Source of the DNA: CAIZGX01 sp044349305
GTDB taxonomy: Bacteria > Bacteroidota > Bacteroidia > Flavobacteriales_D > Sanyastnellaceae
Direction of reading: 5' to 3'
NCBI GenBank assembly: GCA_044349305.1
Contig: JBIKRF010000026.1
Coordinates: forward strand, 1-25,844
DNA: 25,844 nt
Below are positions 1 to 8,026 of the stretch, one piece after another (the stretch's first letter is position 1; each line of letters begins with the position of its first letter). The notes under the pieces were generated by a model. That model ran no database searches. It saw only the letters and a list, made by a program, of their open reading frames with translations, and was not told the origin of the DNA. The position numbers were made by a program, and so were the translations under genes.

Positions 1-123
1 GCAGACATGTACAACAACGCTGGCGGAGCGGCAGATGCAGGTGCTGGAGAGCAACAAGCAGGAGGCAACGACGGTGAAGTAACCGATGTTGACTTTGAAG
101 AAGTAAAAGACGACAAGAAGTAA
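1..123 (+). CDS. dnaK: Chaperone DnaK (Hsp70), C-terminal fragment
   Basis: The reading frame is open from the first base and ends with TAA at 121-123, giving the last 40 residues of a protein that starts outside the window. The fragment has the Gly/Ala/Gln-rich linker followed by the acidic tail EVTDVDFEEVKDDKK. This is the conserved end of bacterial DnaK, the ATP-dependent Hsp70 chaperone that works with DnaJ and GrpE. The ATPase and substrate-binding domains are not visible, so the call rests on the tail alone, but that tail is distinctive. A strong terminator follows 17 bases after the stop. Confidence 0.88.
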   Translation, partial: ADMYNNAGGAADAGAGEQQAGGNDGEVTDVDFEEVKDDKK

Positions 124-140
124 TTCGAATCGAAACAAAT

Positions 141-173
141 AAAAAGGCCTTGAATTTTCAAGGCCTTTTTTTA
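141..173 (+). terminator. Rho-independent terminator after dnaK
   Basis: A perfect 13-bp stem (141-153 with 158-170) around the loop ATTT contains the core AAGGCCTT and runs into a T tract to 173. It starts 17 bases after the dnaK stop. The A run on the 5' side makes it potentially bidirectional. Confidence 0.9.
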
Positions 174-218
174 TTCAGATAGATTTACGTACCTTTAAAT
201 ACCTTAAATCGAACCATT

Positions 219-3200
219 GTGAAGCTATATTATTCAATTGTATTTTTTTTGTGTTTGAGTTTGTCTCTTGACTCGAAAGCTCAGAACTATAACATGTCGA
301 ATACCACTGTTAATATTTCTTGTGGTTCTACAGTTAATTTTTATGATCAGAGTGGTCCTCTAGTGAATTATACCAATGGAGTAAACTTGACTATGGTTTT
401 TTGTGCTACTCCAGGTCAAAATATATATGCTCAGTTTAGTTCGTTTAATATCGAAAATAATTGGGATTTCCTTTACATATACAATGGCCCTAGTGCGGCA
501 TCGCCCTTAGTTGGCGCATATACCGGTAGTGTTTCTCCCGGCTCGGTTTCAGGAATTTCCAATTGTTTAACATTTGTTTTTGTTTCAGACAATAGTATCA
601 ATTTATCGGGTTGGGCAGCATTGGTTGGATGCGGTACACCGCCGCCGCCGCCGCCGCCAGCTTCTGGATTATGCTCGGGAGCACAGCCGTTTTGCACAGG
701 AACGACCTATACATTTCCTGCAGCTCAAAATACGACGGCTCAAACAGGCCCTAATTACGGTTGCCTAATTCTTACCCCGAATCCGGCTTGGTACTATATG
801 CAAATTCAGAACGGAGGTCCTCTTGCAATTTCCATGGCGAGCACTGCCGGGGTTGACGTGGACTATGCCTTGTGGGGACCTTTTTCAACCTTGACCAATG
901 TTTGCACTCAACTTGCCGGAACGCCTTTGAGTTGTTCGTTTTCTACGGCCTCCTCGGAAACGGCCAATATTGCAAATGCTATAGCCGGGCAATATTATGT
1001 CATGGTAATTACGAATTTTTCAAATATGCCCACGAACATAACGTTCAATCAAAGTGGGGGAACCGCTACTACGAATTGCAATATTTTGTGCAACATGACC
1101 TCTTTTACTGCTGTCCCGGGGGCCTGCATTCCGGCTTCAAATACGTATAATGTCAATGGTTCGATAACATTCACTAATCCACCCACTAGCGGTACTTTAA
1201 CAATAACTTCTTCCTGCGGAGTCTCAACAACAATTCCAGGACCATGGGTGAGTCCATTGTCATATACTCTTACCGGGCTCCCTTCGAATGGATTGCCCTG
1301 CACGTTGTCAGCCTCGTTTTCGGCGGATAATCTTTGTAATTTGAATCAAAACATTACTGCACCAGCATCTTGTCTTCCCCAGTGTACGGTTTCCGCATCG
1401 AACAGCGGCACTGCTTGCGCTGGAAATTCTGTTTCACTAAATGCGAGCGCTGTTAGTGGCGCCACTGGTTATACTTGGACAGGCCCGAATGGTTATTCTT
1501 CAACAGGACAAAACGTTGTCTTGAGCGGCACGACGGGGTTAATGTCCGGCACCTACACTGTTACCGCTACTGGTCTTGCAACTTGTTCATCTACAACAAC
1601 GGTTAATATAACAGCGCTTCCTGTTCTTTCTCCTGTCTCGAATGTTGTCGCTTGCTCAGGTAACTTGGTGAGTATACCTTCGTTTAATGTTTCTCCTTCA
1701 AATGCGACTGTTGATTGGACGAACTCCAATACCTCAATTGGATTATCGGGGTCGGGTGTAGGAAATATTTTACCATTTATTGCTACTTCTCAAGGATTGA
1801 GTTCGTTGGGAAACATAACATTAGTTCCGACATATAACGGCTGCTCAGGCGTACCAATAAATTTTAGTGTAACTGTTAACACAACTCCAAGTTCTAGTGC
1901 TTTAAACAATATTTCTTTGTGTGCGGGATTGTCTGTTCCTGCAATAAATTTTACGGCTAATCCAGGTGGCTCGGTGAGTTGGACCAACTCAAACTCAGCA
2001 ATAGGTTTAACAGTTTCGGGGATAGGCAATATTGCTTCATTTAACGCATCTGCTGGAAGCGCTACTATTTTATATACACCGAGTTTGAACGGGTGTATTG
2101 GTAATTCTCAATCCTTTGAAATTTTTGCAGAGGCCCTTCCACAAATATTTTTAACGGCACCTTCAATGGTCTGTCAGAACGTCCCGCCATTAACAGTTGG
2201 AGTGAATGTTCTAGGGGGAACGTGGAGTGGAGTTGCTAATTCATCGGGTATAATTGATCCGGGTGCCTTGCCTATTGGTGTTTCTGATTATACATATAAT
2301 TATTCCACAGCGAATTGTGCATCTGTAATTTCAGAAACGATAGAAATTATTCCATTTCCTCAGATCACAGGAAATTTATTCGTTTGCGTAAATACAGCAG
2401 TGAATCTTACGGCATCTCCTCTCGGCGGTGTCTGGTCTGGTGCAGTTGCAGATGCAAGCGGTATTTTTAATCAAAGTACTTCAGGAACATATTCTGTTTC
2501 ATACTCAGACATAACAAATACATGCACCACATCTGCGGAAGTAATCGTTCAGAATGAACCAGTGCTCAATTTGAATTGCCCATCTTATGTATGCAACACA
2601 GATGCGCAGATTAATTTTAATCCCTCGCCTCCAGGTGGTGTTTGGTCGGGCACGGGAATCAGTTCCTCAGGGGTCTATACTCCAGCGCAAGGGTCCAATC
2701 CCACAGTGGCAACATATACCTATTCTAATGGTGTTTGCACAGTTACAGAGTCAAGCTCAATAGATGTATTCGCAACACCAATAATAGCGTTGAATAACCC
2801 CATCGGAATCTGCCTAAATAATACGACTACAGCATTGAGCGCATCTCCAATTGGAGGCACATGGACTGTTAATGGGAATGCATCTTTGGTGAATGGAGTG
2901 CTTGTACCGAACGCCCCAGAAACTATAACCTTAATTTATTCAATAGCAGGTCAGTGTCCATCTTCAGCGAATCAAACCATGCAGATATATGCACTACCAA
3001 CTATTGATGCTGGCTCTGACATGGCACACTGTCCAGGACAATCCGCAGGTTTAACGGCGACTGGAGGTAATACGTATCAATGGTCTCCTTCAACCGGTTT
3101 GAATACAATCACAGGGGCGTCTGTTGTAGCATCAGTATCGACACAAACGAATTATACGGTTGTTGGAACGGATGCGAATGGATGTGTTAATTCAGATCAG

Positions 3201-3965
3201 GTTATGGTTTCTGTTTTACCTAATCCGACAGTCACTATTTCAGGAGATAATCTTATTTGCCAGGGAGAATCGAGTGACTTGACAGCAGTAGGAGCAGTTG
3301 GATATACGTGGCAACCTGATTTAAATATTGGCAGTATCTCTAATGTATCTCCGAATTCTACAACTACGTATACAGTGTTGGGCACAGATGTGAATGGCTG
3401 CAGTAGTACTGCATCTTTTACTGTTAATGTTGAGAGTATTAATGCTTCACCGAGTGTAATTAATTCGAATGACGGGAATGACTTTACTTGGGAATTTAGC
3501 GCAGGTTCTTCAGGTGTTAATGAAACCTATGTTTGGAATCCAGGTGACGGAAGTGCAGATATTCAAACCAATGCTGAACTTACAAATTATTCATACTTAT
3601 CGGATATATTAGGCACAGTAACCCTTAACATCAGCACAGATGCATGCAGTGAAGATTTTGTGTTTCCAATTGTTATTTCCACGTTAGAATTAATTTATCC
3701 AAATATTGTAACAGCAGACGGTGATGGTATTAATGATGATTTCCGTTTGTTGAATTCGAATACAGCAGTGGTGCAAGCTTTTGAAAATTTCTCTTGTAAA
3801 ATATTCAGCCGCTGGGGTCAAGAGCAGGGAGAGTTCAATGATGTGTTAGGTTTTTGGGATCCATCTGATTTTAACACAGGAACTTATTTTTACATTGTTG
3901 AGTATTCGAAAATAGGTAGCAATGAGGTGTTCAAATATGAGGGTACGTTTTATTTGAAACGTTGA
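219..3965 (+). CDS. Secreted multidomain protein with CUB domain and T9SS type B sorting domain
   Basis: This 1248-residue protein starts at GTG; residues 1-22 are a signal peptide ending in SKAQ. Residues 30-138 look like a CUB domain (WDFLYIYNGP and SDNSINLSGW are typical). A seven-proline linker follows, then a Cys-rich region at about 150-290 resembling pre-peptidase C-terminal beta domains. Roughly 390-1075 is a string of Ig/PKD-like units with recurring GGVWSG and SWTNSNSAIGL-type segments and paired cysteines. Residues 1161-1248 are a CHU_C/gliding-type sorting domain: ADGDGINDDF, IFSRWG, GTYFYIVEYS and a final YLKR. It is probably exported by the T9SS and surface-attached or released, as an adhesin-like protein. 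No catalytic domain is recognisable, so its exact role is unknown. It converges on and overlaps the M61 gene by 16 bp. Confidence 0.85.
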   Translation: MKLYYSIVFFLCLSLSLDSKAQNYNMSNTTVNISCGSTVNFYDQSGPLVNYTNGVNLTMVFCATPGQNIYAQFSSFNIENNWDFLYIYNGPSAASPLVGAYTGSVSPGSVSGISNCLTFVFVSDNSINLSGWAALVGCGTPPPPPPPASGLCSGAQPFCTGTTYTFPAAQNTTAQTGPNYGCLILTPNPAWYYMQIQNGGPLAISMASTAGVDVDYALWGPFSTLTNVCTQLAGTPLSCSFSTASSETANIANAIAGQYYVMVITNFSNMPTNITFNQSGGTATTNCNILCNMTSFTAVPGACIPASNTYNVNGSITFTNPPTSGTLTITSSCGVSTTIPGPWVSPLSYTLTGLPSNGLPCTLSASFSADNLCNLNQNITAPASCLPQCTVSASNSGTACAGNSVSLNASAVSGATGYTWTGPNGYSSTGQNVVLSGTTGLMSGTYTVTATGLATCSSTTTVNITALPVLSPVSNVVACSGNLVSIPSFNVSPSNATVDWTNSNTSIGLSGSGVGNILPFIATSQGLSSLGNITLVPTYNGCSGVPINFSVTVNTTPSSSALNNISLCAGLSVPAINFTANPGGSVSWTNSNSAIGLTVSGIGNIASFNASAGSATILYTPSLNGCIGNSQSFEIFAEALPQIFLTAPSMVCQNVPPLTVGVNVLGGTWSGVANSSGIIDPGALPIGVSDYTYNYSTANCASVISETIEIIPFPQITGNLFVCVNTAVNLTASPLGGVWSGAVADASGIFNQSTSGTYSVSYSDITNTCTTSAEVIVQNEPVLNLNCPSYVCNTDAQINFNPSPPGGVWSGTGISSSGVYTPAQGSNPTVATYTYSNGVCTVTESSSIDVFATPIIALNNPIGICLNNTTTALSASPIGGTWTVNGNASLVNGVLVPNAPETITLIYSIAGQCPSSANQTMQIYALPTIDAGSDMAHCPGQSAGLTATGGNTYQWSPSTGLNTITGASVVASVSTQTNYTVVGTDANGCVNSDQVMVSVLPNPTVTISGDNLICQGESSDLTAVGAVGYTWQPDLNIGSISNVSPNSTTTYTVLGTDVNGCSSTASFTVNVESINASPSVINSNDGNDFTWEFSAGSSGVNETYVWNPGDGSADIQTNAELTNYSYLSDILGTVTLNISTDACSEDFVFPIVISTLELIYPNIVTADGDGINDDFRLLNSNTAVVQAFENFSCKIFSRWGQEQGEFNDVLGFWDPSDFNTGTYFYIVEYSKIGSNEVFKYEGTFYLKR
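639..656 (+). repeat. (CCG)6 trinucleotide repeat encoding the proline linker
   Basis: Six in-frame CCG codons followed by CCA encode seven prolines between the CUB domain and the next domain of the large secreted protein. A change in repeat number would lengthen or shorten the linker without shifting the frame. Confidence 0.85.
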
Positions 3966-5656
3966 CCAATCCATTGAAGGAAGAATGTATTCGGTTGGTT
4001 GGGCCAAACAATCTCTACTTTTTGAATGTTAGGATGTTTTGAATTGCTAGTCAGTTCAGTTTCGAATCCAACCTTGTTTCTAATGTATCGAATGTTTGAT
4101 GAGGTACAATTTTCTAACAGGAATTGAACATTCTTGGAAACACCAATACCGTCAATTTCTATTATCTCGTCACCGTACCATAACCCCGCCAAATCTGCTG
4201 CCGAATCAGGGCAAATGGATGTGACAATTGACTTTTCATTCATGATGTCTACACTAAAACCGAACAATCGTTCGGTTGCAATTGTTGATGGCGACCAGGC
4301 TAATTCAACACCAATTTTACTGAAAGCTTTTTGTAGATATTCTGAATAATCAACAGCCTTTTCAGCAATGTTCGTTCTGAATTCATTTGCGTTTGATAGT
4401 CCTGTTGCTTCAAGCGTTTTCCAATAGTCGTCAACGGAGTATCCAATTTTATTTTTTGCGAAAGCATGATACATGCTTCGCATAACATCGTCGAGCGATT
4501 GTTTTCCGTCGGTGGCAACAATGAGTTCAATATCGAGAATGATGGAAAGCAAAGCACCTTCATTGTAGATGGAAACTTTTCTCCATGGAACACCAGAGAC
4601 ATAACCGTCGAGCCAAGTATCCACGCTGCTATCTGCAATGCTATACGAGTATCTTCCGTAGTTTCTGTGGTGGGTGTTCAGCCATTTTTCCAACGATTGT
4701 TTCCAAAGGTCGTTGTTCCAGATGCCGCTTCTGCGTAGGCAGAGATCGCCATAATAGGTGGTTACTCCTTCGTCTACATATCCGAGTTGCGTGTAATTTT
4801 CTTTCGTGAAATTGTAGGGCATCATTTCAACCGGACGCAATGTTTTGACGTTCCAAGTGTGAAAGAGTTCATGGCTGCAGATGGCGAGTATTTCGTTGTA
4901 CTTCTCTTCTCGATCGAAGTTTTCGCCATGCCCCATGACAATCACAGTGCTAGTATTGTGCTCTACTCCGTGATGCATGAAATACGGTGTGAAGTGAAGT
5001 AGATAGCGATATTTTGAAACAGGAAATTCTCCGAAAATATTCAGTTGAAGCTGCGAGTAAATTCGCACGTCGTTCCAGAAACGTTCAAAATTCAAATTCG
5101 TAATTCCGAAGATATTTGCGTAGAAGTGCACTCCGTTAATTTCTTGCGAAAGAACCTCTCTGTTGTGCGAAGCAACAAACGGGGAGTCTGCTAGTTCGTC
5201 GAAATTCTGCGCAAACATTTTATTTCCTTCGTGGGGAAGTCCGCAAGAGAGGTGGGCATAAGAATCGAGAATTTCGACAGTATAGTTTTCATTTGCTCTG
5301 CCCGGAAGGAAGGGAATACAGTTCACCGGATTCACGTAAAGCATTTGGCTGTTCACGTAAGTGCTTCCAGCGTTGAGTTCAGCTGAGCAATAAAAATACT
5401 CAAAGGTTATTTGCTCGTTGGCATTGCATGCGATGCACCATTTGTCTTTCTCCGTTTTTCTAACTTCAAGTGGGGTGTTCGAGGAGTCGAATGCCTTCAC
5501 GTGCGAAATGTTTTTCGCGAAATTTCCCATCTCGTATCTCCCTGGTCTCCACGAGGAAAGTTGAACGATTTGATTTTCTTTTGAGTGGCTGAATGACACG
5601 CGCACCTTCACCATTTTTCGGTGAATGCGCGGTGTACTTAATGAAACATGAATCAT
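3950..5656 (-). CDS. M61-family (glycyl aminopeptidase-like) metallopeptidase with PDZ domain
   Basis: This 568-residue protein has the M61 zinc site HELFHTWNVKTLRP at 262-275 (HExxH), with the likely third ligand in YVDEGVTTYYGDL (E296). The N-terminal beta domain (about 1-180) opens with the family-typical MIHVSLSTPRIHR. A PDZ domain occupies about 464-530 (GLWYGDEIIEIDGIGV). This is the usual M61 layout and length. No signal peptide is visible, so it may be cytoplasmic, or its export route is unclear. Its ATG shares four bases (ATGA) with the stop of the upstream phosphatase, so the two are probably co-transcribed and translationally coupled. The preferred substrate cannot be read from the sequence. 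Confidence 0.9.
   Translation of the reverse strand: MIHVSLSTPRIHRKMVKVRVSFSHSKENQIVQLSSWRPGRYEMGNFAKNISHVKAFDSSNTPLEVRKTEKDKWCIACNANEQITFEYFYCSAELNAGSTYVNSQMLYVNPVNCIPFLPGRANENYTVEILDSYAHLSCGLPHEGNKMFAQNFDELADSPFVASHNREVLSQEINGVHFYANIFGITNLNFERFWNDVRIYSQLQLNIFGEFPVSKYRYLLHFTPYFMHHGVEHNTSTVIVMGHGENFDREEKYNEILAICSHELFHTWNVKTLRPVEMMPYNFTKENYTQLGYVDEGVTTYYGDLCLRRSGIWNNDLWKQSLEKWLNTHHRNYGRYSYSIADSSVDTWLDGYVSGVPWRKVSIYNEGALLSIILDIELIVATDGKQSLDDVMRSMYHAFAKNKIGYSVDDYWKTLEATGLSNANEFRTNIAEKAVDYSEYLQKAFSKIGVELAWSPSTIATERLFGFSVDIMNEKSIVTSICPDSAADLAGLWYGDEIIEIDGIGVSKNVQFLLENCTSSNIRYIRNKVGFETELTSNSKHPNIQKVEIVWPNQPNTFFLQWIGQRFK
4258..4277. repeat. Inverted repeat with CCGAA-N6-TTCGG core (copy 1)
   Basis: An 8-bp perfect stem, AACCGAAC / GTTCGGTT, surrounds AATC inside the M61 coding region. 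It is one of three sites in the window with CCGAA and TTCGG exactly six bases apart. The function is unknown. Confidence 0.5.
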
Positions 5657-7311
5657 TTTTTAATAGGTCTGAGGAAGCCAATGATTGGGTTGCCAATACA
5701 AGCGTTAGGGTTCCCAATGCGTAAATAGCTGCAGATGGTTGGTGCAATATCGGTAATGTTGTGTGCAGCGAAACTGGTGTTCGCGGGAACATTTTTCCCG
5801 TACATCAGGAAGGGAACTTGCGAGTCATAGGCATACGGAGAACCGTGCGTGGTGCCTTGTCTAGAGTATTCCATGAAACCAGGTTCAAGCACATAAATCA
5901 CATCTCCTGAAAGAGCTGGAAGAAATCCGAGTTGTACTTTTTGTCCTAATTCAGACGTGTAGTTTTCCTCTGTAAGGTCGCAACTAGCGAATGCTTTTGT
6001 TACATGCTCTTGTTCCTCAGCCCATTTTGCAAGGGTGCGTTGCATGTCTTCCAACTTCATATTCTTCTCCCGAACGATCGTTCGGTTTATGAATAAGTTC
6101 AAATTACTTTCATTCAGAATCCAGTTGCCTTGTCCGAATTTCGAATTCATGAAAAGTTCTGCTTGATCTTCGAAATTATCCGACGACCAATAGCCGGCGT
6201 TGGCATTCGATTTCTGAATAAGACTTGGCGTTGGCGCTCCACCGTGGTCTGCACTTAGGAACAAGAGGTAGTTGTCTTTTCCGAATCGCTTGTCGAGTTC
6301 CAACAATAATTTTTCCAGTTCGCGATCGAGACGAATGTAGGTGTCTTGCAACTCTTTTGAATGAATTCCGAATTGATGTCCAACATAGTCCGTAGCAGAG
6401 AAGCTCAAGCACAGCATATCTATTGTGTTGTTCTTTCCCATTTGCTCTCCATCTATTGCTGCCAAAGCGAAATCGAGTGTAAGCGAATTTCCCATCGGCA
6501 CACCTTTGAGGATTTCATATCCACCGTTGTGTTTTTTCAGGGTGTCTATGTTGTAGGGGAAGACCGGACGAAGCAAGGGCTTGAAAGGCATTTCGTAGGC
6601 GTTGTTGTCTTCGATGCTTTCGGTGTAATTTTCTTCGGGAAGAAGAAGGTTCCATGTTAAAGCCGCGTAGGCTTTTGCTTTGCCGTTGGTGTTGAAGTCT
6701 TGCACCCATTTTGGAAGTTCACGCATGTACCAGGTGCTCGAAGCCCACACGCCTTCTTCACCGCCTACAAACCAATAGGCCGCGTTGGCCGTTCTTCCAG
6801 CAGGAAGAATTGCTCCGCGGTCTTTGAGTGAGATGCCAATGACTTTCGATTTTCCTGCGGTGAAGAGTTTGAGTTCATCGCCGATGGTGCTCGATTTTAA
6901 ATAGTGCGGTGACATTTTTCCGGCCCCTGCAGAAGTACCAACTCCGGTAACGGTAGAGTCGCCCGAGCAGTAGGTCATGCGGTTGTATTTCCTTTCGAAC
7001 CAGTCGTTCGCAACAATACCGTTGTGTGCCGGTGAAGTGCCGGTGAATATGGCTGCGTGTCCTGGACCGGTGTACGTAGGCATGTAGTTGTATTGCAAGT
7101 TGCGCGCGTATGCGCCGTTGCGCACGAGGCGCTTGAAACCGCCTTCGCAGTAGTCGTTCCAAAAGCGGTCGATGTAATCGTTGCGCATTTGGTCAACGGT
7201 TACGCCAATGACCAACGTAGGTAATTGTCGGTCGGAATAAGAACTGTTTTTTTTCTGTCCGAAAGCGTTTAGGCTTATGAATAGAAGCAATAAGGAAGTA
7301 AATCTCATCAT
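5653..7311 (-). CDS. pafA: PafA-type alkaline phosphatase (phosphomonoesterase)
   Basis: With the start at 7311 this is a 552-residue secreted enzyme; residues 1-18 are a signal peptide ending in NAFGQ. It belongs to the alkaline phosphatase / nucleotide pyrophosphatase superfamily. Visible residues: metal ligand D40 in VTVDQ, the Thr nucleophile in PTYTGPGH (T81), N102 in VANDWF, the monoesterase signature SLKDRGAILPAG (K163, R165), and later metal motifs SATDYVGHQ and SADHGG. The K-x-R pair matches PafA phosphatases of Flavobacteriia, which release phosphate from organic monoesters. The frame stays open upstream to 7482, but I chose 7311 because the signal peptide begins there, a -7 box precedes it, and the extension would cover a hairpin array and the divergent gene. 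Confidence 0.9.
   Translation of the reverse strand: MMRFTSLLLLFISLNAFGQKKNSSYSDRQLPTLVIGVTVDQMRNDYIDRFWNDYCEGGFKRLVRNGAYARNLQYNYMPTYTGPGHAAIFTGTSPAHNGIVANDWFERKYNRMTYCSGDSTVTGVGTSAGAGKMSPHYLKSSTIGDELKLFTAGKSKVIGISLKDRGAILPAGRTANAAYWFVGGEEGVWASSTWYMRELPKWVQDFNTNGKAKAYAALTWNLLLPEENYTESIEDNNAYEMPFKPLLRPVFPYNIDTLKKHNGGYEILKGVPMGNSLTLDFALAAIDGEQMGKNNTIDMLCLSFSATDYVGHQFGIHSKELQDTYIRLDRELEKLLLELDKRFGKDNYLLFLSADHGGAPTPSLIQKSNANAGYWSSDNFEDQAELFMNSKFGQGNWILNESNLNLFINRTIVREKNMKLEDMQRTLAKWAEEQEHVTKAFASCDLTEENYTSELGQKVQLGFLPALSGDVIYVLEPGFMEYSRQGTTHGSPYAYDSQVPFLMYGKNVPANTSFAAHNITDIAPTICSYLRIGNPNACIGNPIIGFLRPIKK
6070..6085. repeat. Perfect 16-bp palindrome with CCGAA-N6-TTCGG core (copy 2)
   Basis: CCGAACGATCGTTCGG is fully self-complementary and lies inside the phosphatase gene. 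It has the same half-sites and six-base spacing as the sites at 4258 and 23185. It resembles the general style of TetR-family operators, but no such regulator is encoded in the window. Confidence 0.55.
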
Positions 7312-7315
7312 GCTA

Positions 7316-7323
7316 CAAATGTA
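7316..7323 (-). promoter_or_regulatory. Candidate -7 box for the pafA/M61 operon
   Basis: On the minus strand this reads TACATTTG, a full match to TAnnTTTG. Only four bases separate it from the ATG at 7311, implying a leaderless or nearly leaderless transcript, or use of the second ATG. No TTG is seen at the usual -33 distance. Confidence 0.5.
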
Positions 7324-7347
7324 CCTCTGAATTAAATTACTTTTACC

Positions 7348-7408
7348 ATGACGCTTTGCGATGACCGCGGTGCGGATGACACAACAAGTTGTGATGACCA
7401 CGGAGCGG
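7348..7408. repeat. Hairpin array 0: four short hairpins joined by ATGA
   Basis: Four small stem-loops, each preceded by the linker ATGA: CGC-TTT-GCG (7352-7360), CCGC-GGT-GCGG (7365-7375), CACAAC-AA-GTTGTG (7380-7393) and CCAC-GGA-GCGG with one mismatch (7398-7408). It lies between the divergent pafA and kinase-like genes, ending 22 bases before the kinase ATG. The design (short stem, tiny loop, fixed linker) is like the larger arrays at 7864 and 8943, although the linker and stems differ. Confidence 0.75.
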
Positions 7409-7430
7409 AGGGAGTGCAATAAGAAAGAGT

Positions 7431-7886
7431 ATGAATAGACACATTTTATTAGTTGGAATGCCCGGAAGTGGGAAGACGACAAAGGCGAGGCAGTTGGCTT
7501 TGGAGCGAGGTGTGTCGTGTTATGAAGTAGATGAGATGTTGGAGTTGAAGTGGGGAAGGAGTATTGCTGAATTTGTGGAGGAGCAAGGGTGGGAGAAATT
7601 TCGCGAGGAAGAATTTTCCATGGTGAAATCGATTGTGAACGAGCCGGTGGGAATCATTTCTGCGGGAGCAGGGTTTTTCACTACTGAAGAGAAAGTTGAA
7701 TTCTCTTTGAATCATTTTGAAGTGTGGTATTTGGAAGTCCCGATTGACGAGTTGTTCAACAGGCTCAACACTTCAGAAGAGCGCGCGAAGCGTCCGCTTT
7801 TGAGTGAAGGGGATTTGCTTTTTAAATTACAGGAGTTGTTGAAGGAACGGGAAAGGTTTTACTCCTTCGGATCAATCACTACGTAA
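7431..7886 (+). CDS. Shikimate kinase-like P-loop protein, C-terminally short
   Basis: This 151-residue protein opens with a Walker A loop GMPGSGKTT (9-17). The shikimate kinase pattern follows: acidic D34 in YEVDEML, GRSIAEF, the substrate-arginine segment WEKFREEEF (R58), lid-type RPLL (121-124), and R140-x3-Y144. The usual GGG loop reads SAGAGFF (78-84), so the substrate site is altered. AroK proteins are commonly around 170 residues and carry another 20 or so after the R-x3-Y segment; here the last residues (from about 146) are encoded by a hairpin array that supplies the stop. It may be a paralogue or decayed kinase rather than the pathway AroK. No aro genes are nearby. The ATG follows an A/G-rich stretch, AAGAAAGAGT. 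Confidence 0.7.
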   Translation: MNRHILLVGMPGSGKTTKARQLALERGVSCYEVDEMLELKWGRSIAEFVEEQGWEKFREEEFSMVKSIVNEPVGIISAGAGFFTTEEKVEFSLNHFEVWYLEVPIDELFNRLNTSEERAKRPLLSEGDLLFKLQELLKERERFYSFGSITT

Positions 7887-8026
7887 TCAATCATCTTCGA
7901 TGATCAATCTGACGTTGTCAGATCAATTGCTCCGCAATCAATCACTCCGTGATCAATCGTTCCGATTTCACCGAAGGTCTGATCGCAAAGCGATTGATTC
8001 GAAGAATTGATCACCGAAGGTGATTG
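7864..8026. repeat. Hairpin array 1 between convergent genes
   Basis: This is a chain of short stem-loops with 3-base loops. Left part, joined by CA: ATCATC-TTC-GATGAT, ATCTGAC-GTT-GTCAGAT, ATTGC-TCC-GCAAT, ATCAC-TCC-GTGAT, ATCG-TTCC-GATT. Right part, joined by TG: ATCGC-AAA-GCGAT, ATTC-GAA-GAAT, ATCACC-GAA-GGTGAT. Loops are pyrimidine-rich on the left and purine-rich on the right, so the units point in opposite directions in the two halves. The array supplies the stop codons of both flanking genes and could act as a two-way transcription end. Confidence 0.85.

Noticed and set aside
4300..4638. Overlapping frame of 112 residues inside the M61 gene
   Set aside because: It is a shadow in another frame of a clearly conserved peptidase, with no recognisable motif.
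7312..7482. N-terminal extension of the phosphatase to 7482
   Set aside because: The extra 57 residues cover hairpin array 0 and the divergent kinase start and precede a perfectly good signal peptide at 7311.
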